Made by a program: the position numbers and the translations under genes
Part shown: piece after piece, positions 9,070 through 20,352 of the stretch
How positions within the stretch are numbered: position 1 is the stretch's first letter
Layout: every line of letters starts with the position of its first letter
The notes under the pieces: generated by a model
The model's input: only the letters and a program-made list of their open reading frames with translations
Told to the model about the DNA's origin: nothing
The model's database searches: none
Assembly (NCBI GenBank): GCA_938049385.1
Contig: CALIBQ010000042.1
Span: 1-35,846 of the forward strand
DNA length: 35,846 nucleotides
Direction of reading: 5' to 3'
Source: an uncultured Anaerolineae bacterium
GTDB taxonomy: Bacteria; Chloroflexota; Anaerolineae; JACIWP01

Positions 9070-9440
9070 GAACCTCCTGTCAGGTCAGGACGCAGGGTTT
9101 GGGCGTCCCGTAGATACACATGCACGATTTCCTCCTGGCGTTTCTCGGTGTTCCAGTGCATCAGCACGCGCACACAGCGGGGCAAGCCGGCCGGCACTGG
9201 TATTTCCACGGCGCACATCAGCGGCGTGTGCCGCCAGCCCAGCTCGCGGGCCGCCTGCGCGGGGTAGGCGGCGTTCAGGTCCGGCGTGACGGTGAAGATG
9301 ATGCTGGCGATATCGGCCGGCATGATGCCGTTGGCCTCCGCCATCGCCAGCAGGAGTTCCCTGGTGGCGCGCAGGATTGCCTCCGGTGTGTTGGATTCGA
9401 CGGTGATGGCACCGCGCACCCCGCGACAGCAAAGCGCCAT
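9066..9440 (-). CDS. aroH: Monofunctional chorismate mutase, AroH class
   Basis: This 124-aa protein is the AroH-type trimeric chorismate mutase, like the Bacillus subtilis enzyme, which rearranges chorismate to prephenate. The start [14 protein letters not shown] carries the active-site Arg (about residue 6-8). [35 protein letters not shown] is preserved as a family-typical block, and the end VRVLMHWNT contains the second active-site Arg. The ATG at 9440 has a GAGGAGG site 7 bases upstream. It is the first structural gene behind the attenuator leader, and all nine genes to aroQ follow without a visible internal terminator. Confidence 0.95.
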   Translation of the reverse strand: MALCCRGVRGAITVESNTPEAILRATRELLLAMAEANGIMPADIASIIFTVTPDLNAAYPAQAARELGWRHTPLMCAVEIPVPAGLPRCVRVLMHWNTEKRQEEIVHVYLRDAQTLRPDLTGGS

Positions 9441-9476
9441 GTGTGTACCTCCTCGATGCGTGCGGTTTTGGGAAAT

Positions 9477-9505
9477 AAAAAAGCGTGGAGCTTGCGCTCC
9501 ACGCT
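9477..9505 (-). terminator. Attenuator: intrinsic terminator in the aro operon leader
   Basis: On the minus strand a perfect 10-bp stem (9505-9496 with 9491-9482) closes a GCAA tetraloop. It continues into a T-run (9482-9477). It is a textbook intrinsic terminator placed 37 bp before the aroH start and about 225 nt after the predicted transcription start. Because it lies upstream of the first structural gene, it must be conditional. Its 5' arm (GCGTGGAGC) can alternatively pair with an upstream segment (see antiterminator). Confidence 0.92.
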
Positions 9506-9566
9506 GTATCCTCCTCGATACGCTGAGGGTAAGGCTATTGGGTCACTCCCTCAGCCGGCGTGAAGC
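9496..9566 (-). promoter_or_regulatory. Antiterminator pairing in the aro leader (regions 2:3)
   Basis: GCTTCACGC at 9566-9558 (minus strand) can pair over nine positions with GCGTGGAGC at 9504-9496, using eight Watson-Crick pairs and one G-U pair. The second segment is the 5' arm of the terminator stem, so the two structures exclude each other. The first segment lies in the last third of the leader ORF. A ribosome reaching the leader stop codon would cover it and favour termination. A ribosome held at the aromatic codons upstream would leave it free. Confidence 0.75.
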
Positions 9567-9704
9567 CCTCGCGCCCCGCGCGAAGGGAAAGTAATAGTAA
9601 TAAAAATACACGCCGGCAAAGGGCAGAGCGTTCACAGCGCGCGCGGACAGGAGGACTGCCGTGTCTTCCTGTTTCCAGATGTGATGCCGCGCGTCCGCTG
9701 TCAT
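9543..9704 (-). CDS. Aromatic leader peptide (attenuation ORF) of the aro operon
   Basis: This 53-codon frame begins with ATG at 9704, about 26 nt after the predicted transcription start, and ends with TGA at 9543. Codons 33-41 read YFYYYYFPF: five Tyr and three Phe in nine codons (9608-9582). It is followed by an Arg/Ala-rich end. Such a run just before mutually exclusive stems and a terminator is the hallmark of leader peptides such as those of pheA, trp and his operons. The true start is uncertain. In-frame GTG codons at 9635 and 9611 would give 30- or 22-residue peptides. The ATG has only a modest GAGGG site 11 bases upstream. No homologue was recognised; the function rests on composition and context. 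Confidence 0.8.
   Translation of the reverse strand: MTADARHHIWKQEDTAVLLSARAVNALPFAGVYFYYYYFPFARGARASRRLRE
9554..9617 (-). promoter_or_regulatory. Region 1:2 stem in the aro leader (anti-antiterminator)
   Basis: GCCGGCGTG at 9617-9609 is perfectly complementary over 9 bp to CACGCCGGC at 9562-9554 on the same transcript. Region 1 lies directly upstream of the Tyr/Phe codon run, where a stalled ribosome would cover it. Region 2 overlaps the antiterminator segment. When region 1 is free, this pairing would block antitermination and let the terminator form. Inside the loop, 9586-9566 can fold into a further 9-bp GC-rich hairpin. Confidence 0.7.
9649..9700 (-). repeat. Imperfect hairpin in the 5' part of the aro leader
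   Basis: On the minus strand ACAGGAAGAC (around 9674) pairs with GTCCTCCTGT (around 9652) with one mismatch and a short loop. The GC-rich flanks (around 9700 and 9640) can extend the stem. It falls in the first half of the leader ORF. It may be a pause hairpin or only a structured spacer. Confidence 0.4.
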
Positions 9705-9736
9705 ATTCCCGTGCGCCCTCAGAGTTTGATGATTAC

Positions 9737-9765
9737 ATCATAGCAAAGGGGCCAAAATTTGTCAA
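9737..9765 (-). promoter_or_regulatory. Sigma-70-type promoter of the aro operon
   Basis: Reading on the minus strand, a perfect -35 TTGACA (9765-9760), a 17-bp spacer and the -10 TATGAT (9742-9737) form a near-consensus housekeeping promoter. The predicted start is near 9730. It precedes the attenuator leader and the nine-gene aromatic operon. Such a strong promoter fits control by attenuation downstream rather than by weak initiation. Confidence 0.88.
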
Positions 9766-9778
9766 ATGGGCAAAATTG

Positions 9779-9915
9779 GGGGTGTTGGGAAAAAGATTGT
9801 CATTTGTGGGTATTTGGCTTATCGCCTGGCAGTTGAAACTGCAGCTGTGCCTGCGAAGCCTGCGCAGGCAGGCTTCGCAGTTGTTGCCACGGCTTCAGCC
9901 GCCGGGTCGCGGGTA
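9779..9915. mobile_element. Truncated MITE-like palindromic element (copy A)
   Basis: This stretch resembles the element at 21620-21800. Shared blocks are a GGTGTTG..AAAAAG end, GGGTATT, TCGCCTGGCAGTT-AAACTGC-GCTGTG, CCTGCGAAG, CCTGCGCAGGCTTCGCAG and CGGCTTCAGCCGC. The right terminal repeat is missing: similarity stops just before the atpC stop codon at 9922. It carries a near-perfect palindrome centred near 9868. It has no coding capacity and lies between atpC and the aro promoter. It probably represents a decayed non-autonomous element. Confidence 0.65.
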
Positions 9916-9921
9916 AGCCCG

Positions 9922-12729
<2,808 letters not shown>

Positions 12730-12758
12730 GGATGTCTGCTCCCGCTGTCCACCGCGCC

Positions 12759-14279
<1,521 letters not shown>

Positions 14280-14333
14280 GCATATACCTCCTTGCCGACG
14301 ATTCAGGACATAATCCGATGGCCGGCCGCGCCA

Positions 14334-14858
14334 TCAGGTGGAGAGTAGTTGCTCGCGCAGGCGTTCGAGCTGGCTGGCGAGCGTGGCGTCGATGACGGTG
14401 TCGCCCACCCGGATGTGCAGACCGCCCAGCAGAGCGGGGTTCACATGGAACTCGCAGTCCACGTCGGCCCCAAAGCGCCGGCGGATCAGCGCAGTTATGC
14501 GCTCGCGCTCTTCCTCGCCCAGCTCCACCGCGCTGGTGACATGGGCGATCTCTCGCACGCGGCCGCGTGTCATCAGACGCTCGAATGCGGCGCTGATATC
14601 CGCCAGCATGGGCAGATGGCCTTTGTCCAGCAGGAAGCCCAGGAAGCGGCGGAATCGTTCGCTGGCGCCCTGCGGCACCGCCGCCTGCAGGCGCTGGTAC
14701 TTTTCCGCCGGCGCGGCCTCATCGCTGGCCAGGAAGTCCGCCAGCGCCCGGTTCTCGGCCAGGGCCTGCTGGACGCTCTTCAGCCAGGATGCCCATTCCT
14801 CGAGCGCCATCTCGTACAACGTTTGAGCGTAGTGCAAGGGCAGTTCTTCGCGTCTCAC
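14334..14858 (-). CDS. atpH: ATP synthase delta subunit
   Basis: The 174-aa product fits the delta (OSCP-like) subunit that joins the F1 head to the peripheral stalk. It begins HYAQTLYEMALE and ends with the family block FHVNPALLGGLHIRVGDTVIDATLASQLERLREQL, which contains the conserved GG and D residues. It lies between atpF, whose stop its start overlaps by 4 bp, and atpA. The sequence in the middle is weakly conserved, as is usual for delta. Confidence 0.95.
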   Translation of the reverse strand: MRREELPLHYAQTLYEMALEEWASWLKSVQQALAENRALADFLASDEAAPAEKYQRLQAAVPQGASERFRRFLGFLLDKGHLPMLADISAAFERLMTRGRVREIAHVTSAVELGEEERERITALIRRRFGADVDCEFHVNPALLGGLHIRVGDTVIDATLASQLERLREQLLST

Positions 14859-15349
14859 GACAGCGCCTCTGTCTCAGCCAGGAATTTCTCGATCAGCTTG
14901 CGCTGGGTCTCCTCATCCAGGGTGGTGCCGATGAGCCGGCGCGCGATGGCCACTGACAAGTCGCCCACCTCGCGGCGGAGCTCCTGAGCCATTTGCTCGC
15001 GCATGCGTTCGGCCTCCTCGCGAGCACGCTGGCGGATTTCCTCCGCTTCCGCCTCGGCTTTCGCCCGTATTTCGGCGGCCACGCGCTGGCTCGTCTCGGC
15101 GGCCTGGGCGATGATGCGCTGACCCTCGCGCCGGGCCTCGTCCACGATGCGCTCGTACTCCTGCTCCGCTTCGGCGCGCCGGCGGGCCGCTTCCTCGGCA
15201 TCCTCCAGCCCCTTGCGAATGCGCGCCTTGCGCTCCTCGAACATCCGCAGTACCGGCTTATAGAGCAGGAAATACAGGACGACGAGGAGCAGGGTATAAT
15301 TGAAAATCTGGGAGACCAGCAGGCCAGGATTGATCCCGAGTTTTTCCAA
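14855..15349 (-). CDS. atpF: ATP synthase F0 b subunit
   Basis: The 164-aa protein has a single N-terminal membrane helix (about residues 9-28, SQIFNYTLLLVVLYFLLYKPV). A long charged alanine- and glutamate-rich coiled coil runs to about residue 130, as in b subunits that form the peripheral stalk. The C-terminal AIARRLIGTTLDEETQRKLIEKFL segment contacts delta in relatives. Only one b-type gene is present, so a homodimeric stalk is expected. It is preceded by an 86-bp gap from atpE, which holds a stem-loop. Confidence 0.95.
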   Translation of the reverse strand: MEKLGINPGLLVSQIFNYTLLLVVLYFLLYKPVLRMFEERKARIRKGLEDAEEAARRRAEAEQEYERIVDEARREGQRIIAQAAETSQRVAAEIRAKAEAEAEEIRQRAREEAERMREQMAQELRREVGDLSVAIARRLIGTTLDEETQRKLIEKFLAETEALS

Positions 15350-15397
15350 CGGTATCTCCTCCCAGGTGCATACGCAGGCGAGATCAGAATAACGGGT

Positions 15398-15414
15398 GCC
15401 GGCTTCCAGCCGGC
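15398..15414. repeat. Stem-loop between atpE and atpF
   Basis: GCCGGCT and AGCCGGC form a perfect 7-bp stem with a 3-nt loop, 22 bp after the atpE stop codon. No T-run follows in the transcription direction, so it does not look like a full terminator. In other ATP synthase operons, intercistronic structure and translation efficiency near atpE adjust the excess of c subunit. That role here is only a suggestion. Confidence 0.4.
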
Positions 15415-15435
15415 GTCACTTCCCTCATCCTGGTA

Positions 15436-15669
<234 letters not shown>

Positions 15670-15741
15670 TCATTGCCTCCTGTCAATGTGCATGATCGAG
15701 CGTGAAAACGATATTCGTTATGTCAGGCCAGGACGCCGGCC

Positions 15742-16686
15742 TTATTCCGCATGCCCGCCTTCCTCGTGCCCCAGGGTGGCCATAGTGAAGAAGACGGTGC
15801 TCAGCATCATGAAGACCAGGGCCTGCACAAAGCCCACGAACAGCTCCAAACCATAGAAGGGCAGGGAGACGATGTAGGGGATCAGGAATGCCAGCACCCC
15901 CAGCAGGACCTCGCCGGCGAAGATGTTGCCAAATAGACGGAAGGTGAACGAGATGATCTTGGCGAACTCACTCACCAGCTCCAGCAGGCCGACGAACATG
16001 TTGACAAAGCCCTCAAAGGCGCCGTGGCGGAAGTCCACATGGATAAACTTGGAGAAGTAGCGCAGACCTAAGGCCCGGATGCCGAAATACTGGGTCATAA
16101 AGACAGAGGTCAGTGCCAGCGCCAGCGGCATGTTGACATCCGTGGCGGCCGAGCGCAGGAAGGGCACCAGGATATAGCCGTGGCCGTGCTCTGCCGGCTG
16201 GCGCGTGATCAACGCCAGGCCCTCGGAAATTTCTTTGATCTGGTAGCCAGTGGCCCCCTCATGCGCCTCGTGGAGCCAGCCGATACTGCCGTAGAAGGGC
16301 AGGATGCCGGTCCAGTTCGCGATGATGATGTAGAGAAAGATGGTGGTCACGATGGGGAAGAATTTGGGCGCCCATTTGGGGCCGGCGACGCTCTCCACCA
16401 GCCCGTAGATCAGCTCCAGCACCCATTCCATGACGTTCTGCAGGCCCTTCGGCACCAGGCTCATGTTCCGCGTGGCGAAGTAGGCCAGCAGGAGCAGGAC
16501 AATCATGGCGATCCAGCTTGCGATCAGGGTGTTGGTGACCGGGAAGCCGAACAGATGAAAGACGACTTCAGGAGCGATCTCGATGGCTGGCAGAACCACC
16601 GGAGGAACAAGCAGAGAGAAGATGACGATAATGGCGATGATGATCAACGTCGGGAGCAGTACTTTGCGGGATAGTAATCTCGACAC
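15742..16686 (-). CDS. atpB: ATP synthase F0 a subunit
   Basis: Read from GTG at 16686 the product is 314 aa with at least five hydrophobic helices. The essential Arg is in SFTFRLFGNIFAGEVLLGVL, equivalent to Arg210 of the E. coli subunit, and a C-terminal ELFVGFVQALVFMMLSTVFF helix follows. The end is His/Glu-rich (GHEEGGHAE). Subunit a forms the half-channels for proton flow against the c ring. GTG is chosen because a GGGAGG site lies about 10 bases upstream. An ATG 27 codons earlier lies upstream of the predicted transcription start. It is the first gene of the operon; no atpI was seen. Confidence 0.94.
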   Translation of the reverse strand: MSRLLSRKVLLPTLIIIAIIVIFSLLVPPVVLPAIEIAPEVVFHLFGFPVTNTLIASWIAMIVLLLLAYFATRNMSLVPKGLQNVMEWVLELIYGLVESVAGPKWAPKFFPIVTTIFLYIIIANWTGILPFYGSIGWLHEAHEGATGYQIKEISEGLALITRQPAEHGHGYILVPFLRSAATDVNMPLALALTSVFMTQYFGIRALGLRYFSKFIHVDFRHGAFEGFVNMFVGLLELVSEFAKIISFTFRLFGNIFAGEVLLGVLAFLIPYIVSLPFYGLELFVGFVQALVFMMLSTVFFTMATLGHEEGGHAE

Positions 16687-16765
16687 GATGTCGGTTCCTC
16701 CCGTAGAATATCTAGCACCATGCTGGGAACAACAGAACTCGTGCCTGCAACGCACGATTGCATAC

Positions 16766-16794
16766 ATTATATCGAAATGTAGTCATCCGCGCAA
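16766..16794 (-). promoter_or_regulatory. Promoter of the ATP synthase operon
   Basis: On the minus strand a perfect -10 TATAAT (16771-16766) lies 17 bp after TTGCGC (16794-16789), which keeps the TTG of the -35 consensus. The start would be near 16759, leaving a leader of about 70 nt before the atpB GTG. It lies between the M42 peptidase terminator and atpB and is the only good promoter seen for the eight atp genes. Confidence 0.7.
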
Positions 16795-16837
16795 ATATGA
16801 GACAGCAAAGGTTCGCGTGCTATATCACGAAGTGAAA

Positions 16838-16871
16838 CCGGCGGGTTGTCCGAAATAGGGCAACCCGCCGG
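16838..16871 (-). terminator. Hairpin terminator after the M42 peptidase gene
   Basis: An uninterrupted 11-bp stem (16871-16861 with 16848-16838) encloses a 12-nt loop just after the peptidase stop codon. In the transcript it is followed by TTTCACTTC, a weak T-tract. It separates the peptidase from the ATP synthase operon. Confidence 0.6.
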
Positions 16872-16876
16872 CTCGC

Positions 16877-17947
16877 TCACGGCAGGAAGCTGGCCACCGT
16901 GCCGGCGTCCAGCCGTTTGGCCAGCGCCACCACCAGCTCCAAGGCGTGGTCGTAATCGGTCCGGTGGATGATGCCCACATGGCTGTGAATGTGGCGTGCC
17001 GGCACACCGATGACCACCGTTGGCACGCCGGTTCGATATACGTGGATGTATCCGCCGTCGGTAGCGCCGCCCTCCATCGTGGAGAGCTGGAGGGGAATAT
17101 CCAGCTCCTTGGCCGTCTCGATGACCAAGTCGCGGAACTTCAGGTTGGGGATCATCATGGCGTCATAGAGCATGAGGCTCGGGCCTTTGCCCAGCTTGAT
17201 GGCGCACTCTTCCGGCTTGATGCCCGGTACATCGCTGGCGATGTCCGATTCCAGGATGACAGCGACATCCGGCTCTACCAGCGCCACCGAGGTGCGGGCG
17301 CCGCGCAGGCTCACCTCTTCCATGACTGTGGCGGCGGCGTAGACCGTGTTGGGATGCGAATCGCCGGCCAGGCGCTCCAGCGCCTGCACCATTAGCGCGC
17401 ACCCTACCCGGTCATCCCAGGCCTTGCCCAGGTAGGCCTTCGGCACGGGTAGGATCGTGAAATCGCTGACCGGCACCACCGGGTCTCCCAGGCGCACGCC
17501 GGCCTCCTCCACCTCCTGGCGCGAAGTGGCTCCAATGTCAATGTACATGTCGCGCTTTGCCACCAGCTTATCGCGCTCTTCCTTCGGCAGGATGTGGGGC
17601 GGTTTGGCCCCGATGACGCCGGGGACATCCCCCTTATAGGTTTTGATGATGACGCGCTGGGCCAGGAGCACCTGGTCCCACCATCCGCCCAGAGGCACGA
17701 ACTTGATGAAGCCCTCGTCGGTGATATGGCGCACCATGAAGCCGACCTCGTCCATGTGGGCGGCCAGCATCAGCCGGGGCGCCGGCGTGCTGCCTTCCAG
17801 GCGCGCTACCAGACTGCCGATTTTGTCCTGCTCTACCTGAACCGCCGGCGGAAGCGCTTCGCGAATCAGCCGGCGCACCTCATGCTCATAGCCGGGTACC
17901 CCCGGCACTTCCGTCAGCCGCTTCAGCAACAGTTCGGTCTGGTCCAA
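16877..17947 (-). CDS. M42 family metallopeptidase (aminopeptidase / glucanase-type annotation)
   Basis: The 356-aa product belongs to the M42 dinuclear metal aminopeptidases, which form large cytoplasmic tetrahedral shells that trim short peptides. Metal and active-site motifs are visible: AAHMDEVGFMV (His about 64, Asp about 66), WDDRVGCALM (bridging Asp), VMEEVSLRGAR (catalytic Glu pair), ESDIASD and the C-terminal HSHVGIIHRTDYDHALELV with a metal-binding His. The start is read as TTG at 17947 because AAGGAGG lies 7 bases upstream. An ATG 17 codons earlier lacks such a site. Older annotations call the family endoglucanase; peptidase activity is better founded. It appears to be a single-gene unit. 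Confidence 0.88.
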   Translation of the reverse strand: MDQTELLLKRLTEVPGVPGYEHEVRRLIREALPPAVQVEQDKIGSLVARLEGSTPAPRLMLAAHMDEVGFMVRHITDEGFIKFVPLGGWWDQVLLAQRVIIKTYKGDVPGVIGAKPPHILPKEERDKLVAKRDMYIDIGATSRQEVEEAGVRLGDPVVPVSDFTILPVPKAYLGKAWDDRVGCALMVQALERLAGDSHPNTVYAAATVMEEVSLRGARTSVALVEPDVAVILESDIASDVPGIKPEECAIKLGKGPSLMLYDAMMIPNLKFRDLVIETAKELDIPLQLSTMEGGATDGGYIHVYRTGVPTVVIGVPARHIHSHVGIIHRTDYDHALELVVALAKRLDAGTVASFLP

Positions 17948-18026
17948 TGTCCTGCCTCCTTGCAAAACGGATATGTCCCTGTCCAGGGGAAAGATCACCA
18001 GGGGTTCGTCCAGCCGGCCGCCCCCA

Positions 18027-18054
18027 TGATATCCAATTTATCCCGAAAGGCAAA
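18027..18054 (-). promoter_or_regulatory. Possible promoter of the M42 peptidase gene
   Basis: On the minus strand TTGCCT (18054-18049), a 16-bp spacer and TATCAT (18032-18027) form a reasonable sigma-70-type promoter, about 80 bp before the TTG start at 17947. Both boxes deviate from consensus, so this is tentative. Confidence 0.4.
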
Positions 18055-18079
18055 CTGGGGGAGGCAGGTGATCGGGCAG

Positions 18080-18165
18080 TGAAAGCTACAAGCGAATCTG
18101 CGAAGCCGGCGCCGGCCGGCTTGCCAAGGGCCTGTACCGGGTAACAGCCGCCCGCTTCGACGGGT
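18080..18165. other. Intergenic GC-rich stretch, possible decayed repeat
   Basis: The interval between the M42 peptidase promoter and the groEL terminator holds CTGCGAAG, CCGGCTT and CAGCCGC blocks reminiscent of the MITE-like element at 21620. The order is similar but the identity is low. No gene was recognised here. Confidence 0.2.
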
Positions 18166-18174
18166 ATAACGCAA

Positions 18175-18201
18175 CAGGCCCCTCCGCGAGGGAGGGGCCT
18201 G
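18175..18201 (-). terminator. Strong hairpin downstream of groEL
   Basis: A perfect 11-bp stem (18175-18185 with 18191-18201) with a 5-nt loop lies 21 bp after the groEL stop codon. Its 3' flank lacks a clear T-run, so termination efficiency is uncertain, but the position and stability fit the end of the groES-groEL transcript. Confidence 0.6.
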
Positions 18202-18222
18202 GTCTGCGTCAGGAAGGTGGTA

Positions 18223-19851
18223 TTAATACTCTGGCGGCGTCGGCGTGCCCGCCTTTTCTTTCTCGGGGATGTCGGTGATGAGCGCCTCGGTGGTCAGGAT
18301 CATGGCGGCGATGCTGGCGGCGTTCTCGACGGCCGAGCGCGTCACCTTGGCCGGGTCGATGATGCCCCGCTCCACCATGTCGGTGTACTCGTTGGCGATG
18401 ACGTCATAGCCGATGTGCGGGTTGTTCTTCTCCCGCTGGAGCCGGCGCACCTCTTCCACGACCACGGCGCCGTCCATGCCGGCGTTCTCCGCAATCATGC
18501 GCATGGGCTCTTCCAGCGCGCGGCGCACGATGAGGACGCCGGTCTGCTCATCCGGATACTGCATCTTCACGTTGTCCAGCGCCGGGATAGCGTTCAGCAG
18601 GGCCACACCGCCGCCCGGGACAATGCCCTCTTCCACCGCGGCGCGGGTTGCCGACAGGGCGTCCTCGACGCGGTGCTTCTTCTCTTTCAGCTCGGTCTCG
18701 GTCGCGGCACCCACGCGGATGACCGCCACACCGCCGGCGAGCTTGGCCAGGCGCTCCTGCAGTTTCTCGCGATCATAGTCAGAGGTGGACTGCTCGATCT
18801 CCGCCTTGATCTGCTCGATGCGCGCCTTGATCATCTTCTCATCGCCCTTGCCGCCGACGATGGTGGTCTCTTCCTTGGTGACGCGCACCTTATCGGCGCG
18901 ACCCAGGTCGCTGATCTGGGCGGTCTCCAGCTTGCGGCCCATCTCCTCGGTGATGACCGTACCGCCGGTCAGGATGGCGATATCCTGGAGCATGGCCTTG
19001 CGGCGATCACCGAAGCCGGGCGCCTTGACCGCCACAACGTTCAGCAGACCCCGCAGTTTGTTCAGCACCAGCGTGGCCAGCGCCTCGCCGTCCACATCCT
19101 CGGCGATGACGAGCAGTTCGCGCTTGCCAATCTGCACCAGCTTCTCCAGGATGGGGACGATATCGGTGGCGGCCGAGATCTTCTTGTCGGTGATCAGGAT
19201 GAAGGGCTCCTCCAGCTCGGCGGCCATCGCCTCAGGATTGGTGATGAAGTAGGGCGAGATGTAACCGCGGTCGAACTCCATACCTTCGACGTACTCGGTC
19301 TCGAACTCGAGGCCCTTGGACTCTTCGACGGTGATAACGCCGTCCTTGCCGACCTTGTCCATCACCTCGGCGATGAGGTCGCCGATCTCTTTATCCGCGG
19401 AGGAGATGGCCGCCACGTTGGCGATCTCCTGCTTGGTGGTGACGGGGATGCTCATTTCTTTGATGGCCTTGACCACGGCCTCGGTGGCCGCCTCAATGCC
19501 GCGTTTGAGGAGCATGGGGTTGGCGCCGGCGGCCAGGTTCTTCAGGCCCTCGTTCACGATGGCCTGTGCCAGGACCGTAGCGGTGGTGGTGCCGTCGCCG
19601 GCCACATCGTTGGTCTTGGTGGCCGCTTCTTTCAGAAGCTGGGCGCCCATGTTCTGGTAGGGGTCCTGCAGTTCGATCTCTTTGGCCACCGTCACGCCGT
19701 CATGGGTGATGGTCGGGGAGCCCCATTTCTTGTCCAGCGCGACGTTGCGGCCCTTGGGACCCAGGGTGGTCTTGACCGCGTTGGCCAGGGTGTCAATTCC
19801 GATCTTCAGGTTTCGGCGAGCTTCGTCGGCGAATACCAACTGCTTAGCCAT
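18223..19851 (-). CDS. groEL: 60-kDa chaperonin GroEL
   Basis: This 542-aa protein is a complete GroEL. Signature segments include [41 protein letters not shown] (ATP binding, with the conserved DGTTT near 86-90), [22 protein letters not shown] and the late [12 protein letters not shown] motif. It folds proteins inside a double-ring cage with GroES. The C-terminus is unusual: after [17 protein letters not shown] it ends GTPTPPEY and lacks the Gly-Gly-Met repeats that line the cage floor in most GroELs. The gene follows groES after 61 bp, with an AGGAGG site before the ATG. Confidence 0.98.
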   Translation of the reverse strand: MAKQLVFADEARRNLKIGIDTLANAVKTTLGPKGRNVALDKKWGSPTITHDGVTVAKEIELQDPYQNMGAQLLKEAATKTNDVAGDGTTTATVLAQAIVNEGLKNLAAGANPMLLKRGIEAATEAVVKAIKEMSIPVTTKQEIANVAAISSADKEIGDLIAEVMDKVGKDGVITVEESKGLEFETEYVEGMEFDRGYISPYFITNPEAMAAELEEPFILITDKKISAATDIVPILEKLVQIGKRELLVIAEDVDGEALATLVLNKLRGLLNVVAVKAPGFGDRRKAMLQDIAILTGGTVITEEMGRKLETAQISDLGRADKVRVTKEETTIVGGKGDEKMIKARIEQIKAEIEQSTSDYDREKLQERLAKLAGGVAVIRVGAATETELKEKKHRVEDALSATRAAVEEGIVPGGGVALLNAIPALDNVKMQYPDEQTGVLIVRRALEEPMRMIAENAGMDGAVVVEEVRRLQREKNNPHIGYDVIANEYTDMVERGIIDPAKVTRSAVENAASIAAMILTTEALITDIPEKEKAGTPTPPEY

Positions 19852-19912
19852 ATGTCATACCTCCTTTGTGGTGTATGTGCGATAGAATGGGATTTTGCGA
19901 GAAAACGGGGAA

Positions 19913-20212
19913 TTACTTTTCCACGATCGCCAGCACGTCGCTCTCTTTGAGAATGAGATACTTCTCGTCCTTGATCTTGACCTCGGTGCCGGCATACTTG
20001 GCGAACAGTACGATATCGCCGACCTTGACTTCCATGGGGATGCGCTTGTTGTCCTCGCCCATGCGGCCAGGACCCACTGCCAGCACCTCACCCTCCTGCG
20101 GCTTCTCTTTGGCCGTCTCCGGCAGGATGATGCCGCCCGGGGTCCGCTCTTCCTGCTCGAGCGGCTTCACTACGATGCGATCCGCCAGTGGCTTGAGATT
20201 GACTGCTGCCAT
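19913..20212 (-). CDS. groES: 10-kDa co-chaperonin GroES
   Basis: Read from ATG at 20212 the product is 99 aa, the normal GroES length. It starts [34 protein letters not shown], which includes the mobile loop (about residues 18-35), and ends with [18 protein letters not shown]. It caps the GroEL ring. An AAAGGAGG site 9-10 bases upstream supports this start. A longer frame beginning 21 codons earlier would place its start in the CIRCE-proximal leader and is unlikely. It is first in the heat-shock operon. Confidence 0.97.
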   Translation of the reverse strand: MAAVNLKPLADRIVVKPLEQEERTPGGIILPETAKEKPQEGEVLAVGPGRMGEDNKRIPMEVKVGDIVLFAKYAGTEVKIKDEKYLILKESDVLAIVEK

Positions 20213-20268
20213 TTGTACCACCTCCTTTGGCTGTGAGATAGCGTTACGGCGTTCATCGTGTCTAGTGA

Positions 20269-20295
20269 ATAGCACTCTCCAAAGCGGAGTGCTAA
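20269..20295 (-). promoter_or_regulatory. CIRCE operator 1 (HrcA site) downstream of the groES promoter
   Basis: On the minus strand TTAGCACTC, nine bases, then GAGTGCTAT matches the CIRCE inverted repeat (TTAGCACTC-N9-GAGTGCTAA) with one mismatch. It lies just after the predicted transcription start. There the HrcA repressor would block groES-groEL initiation, and the element could also act as a stem in the mRNA. Confidence 0.93.
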
Positions 20296-20307
20296 TTCCA
20301 AGTGCCT

Positions 20308-20336
20308 ATCATACTCAAACTCCGCCATCTTGTCAA
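20308..20336 (-). promoter_or_regulatory. Promoter of the groES-groEL operon
   Basis: On the minus strand a perfect -35 TTGACA (20336-20331), a 17-bp spacer and TATGAT (20313-20308) form a housekeeping promoter. It lies between the two CIRCE elements, with a start near 20301. This implies sigma-70-type transcription relieved from HrcA repression on heat shock. Confidence 0.9.
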
Positions 20337-20352
20337 ATTTTGCGGGGCGCGT

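Noticed and set aside
9275-9502. A 75-residue frame starting at GTG 9502 and overlapping aroH
   Set aside because: It runs through the terminator and then out of frame across the conserved aroH gene; the protein looks like a shadow. Only its ribosome-site-like start was kept as an observation.
9441-9740. T-box riboswitch as the regulator of the aro operon
   Set aside because: No T-box sequence or specifier-loop layout was recognised, whereas the leader ORF with a Tyr/Phe run and the mutually exclusive stems explains the terminator better.
18085-18160. Third copy of the MITE-like element
   Set aside because: Only short blocks are similar and no terminal repeats are present; GC-rich composition can explain the likeness.
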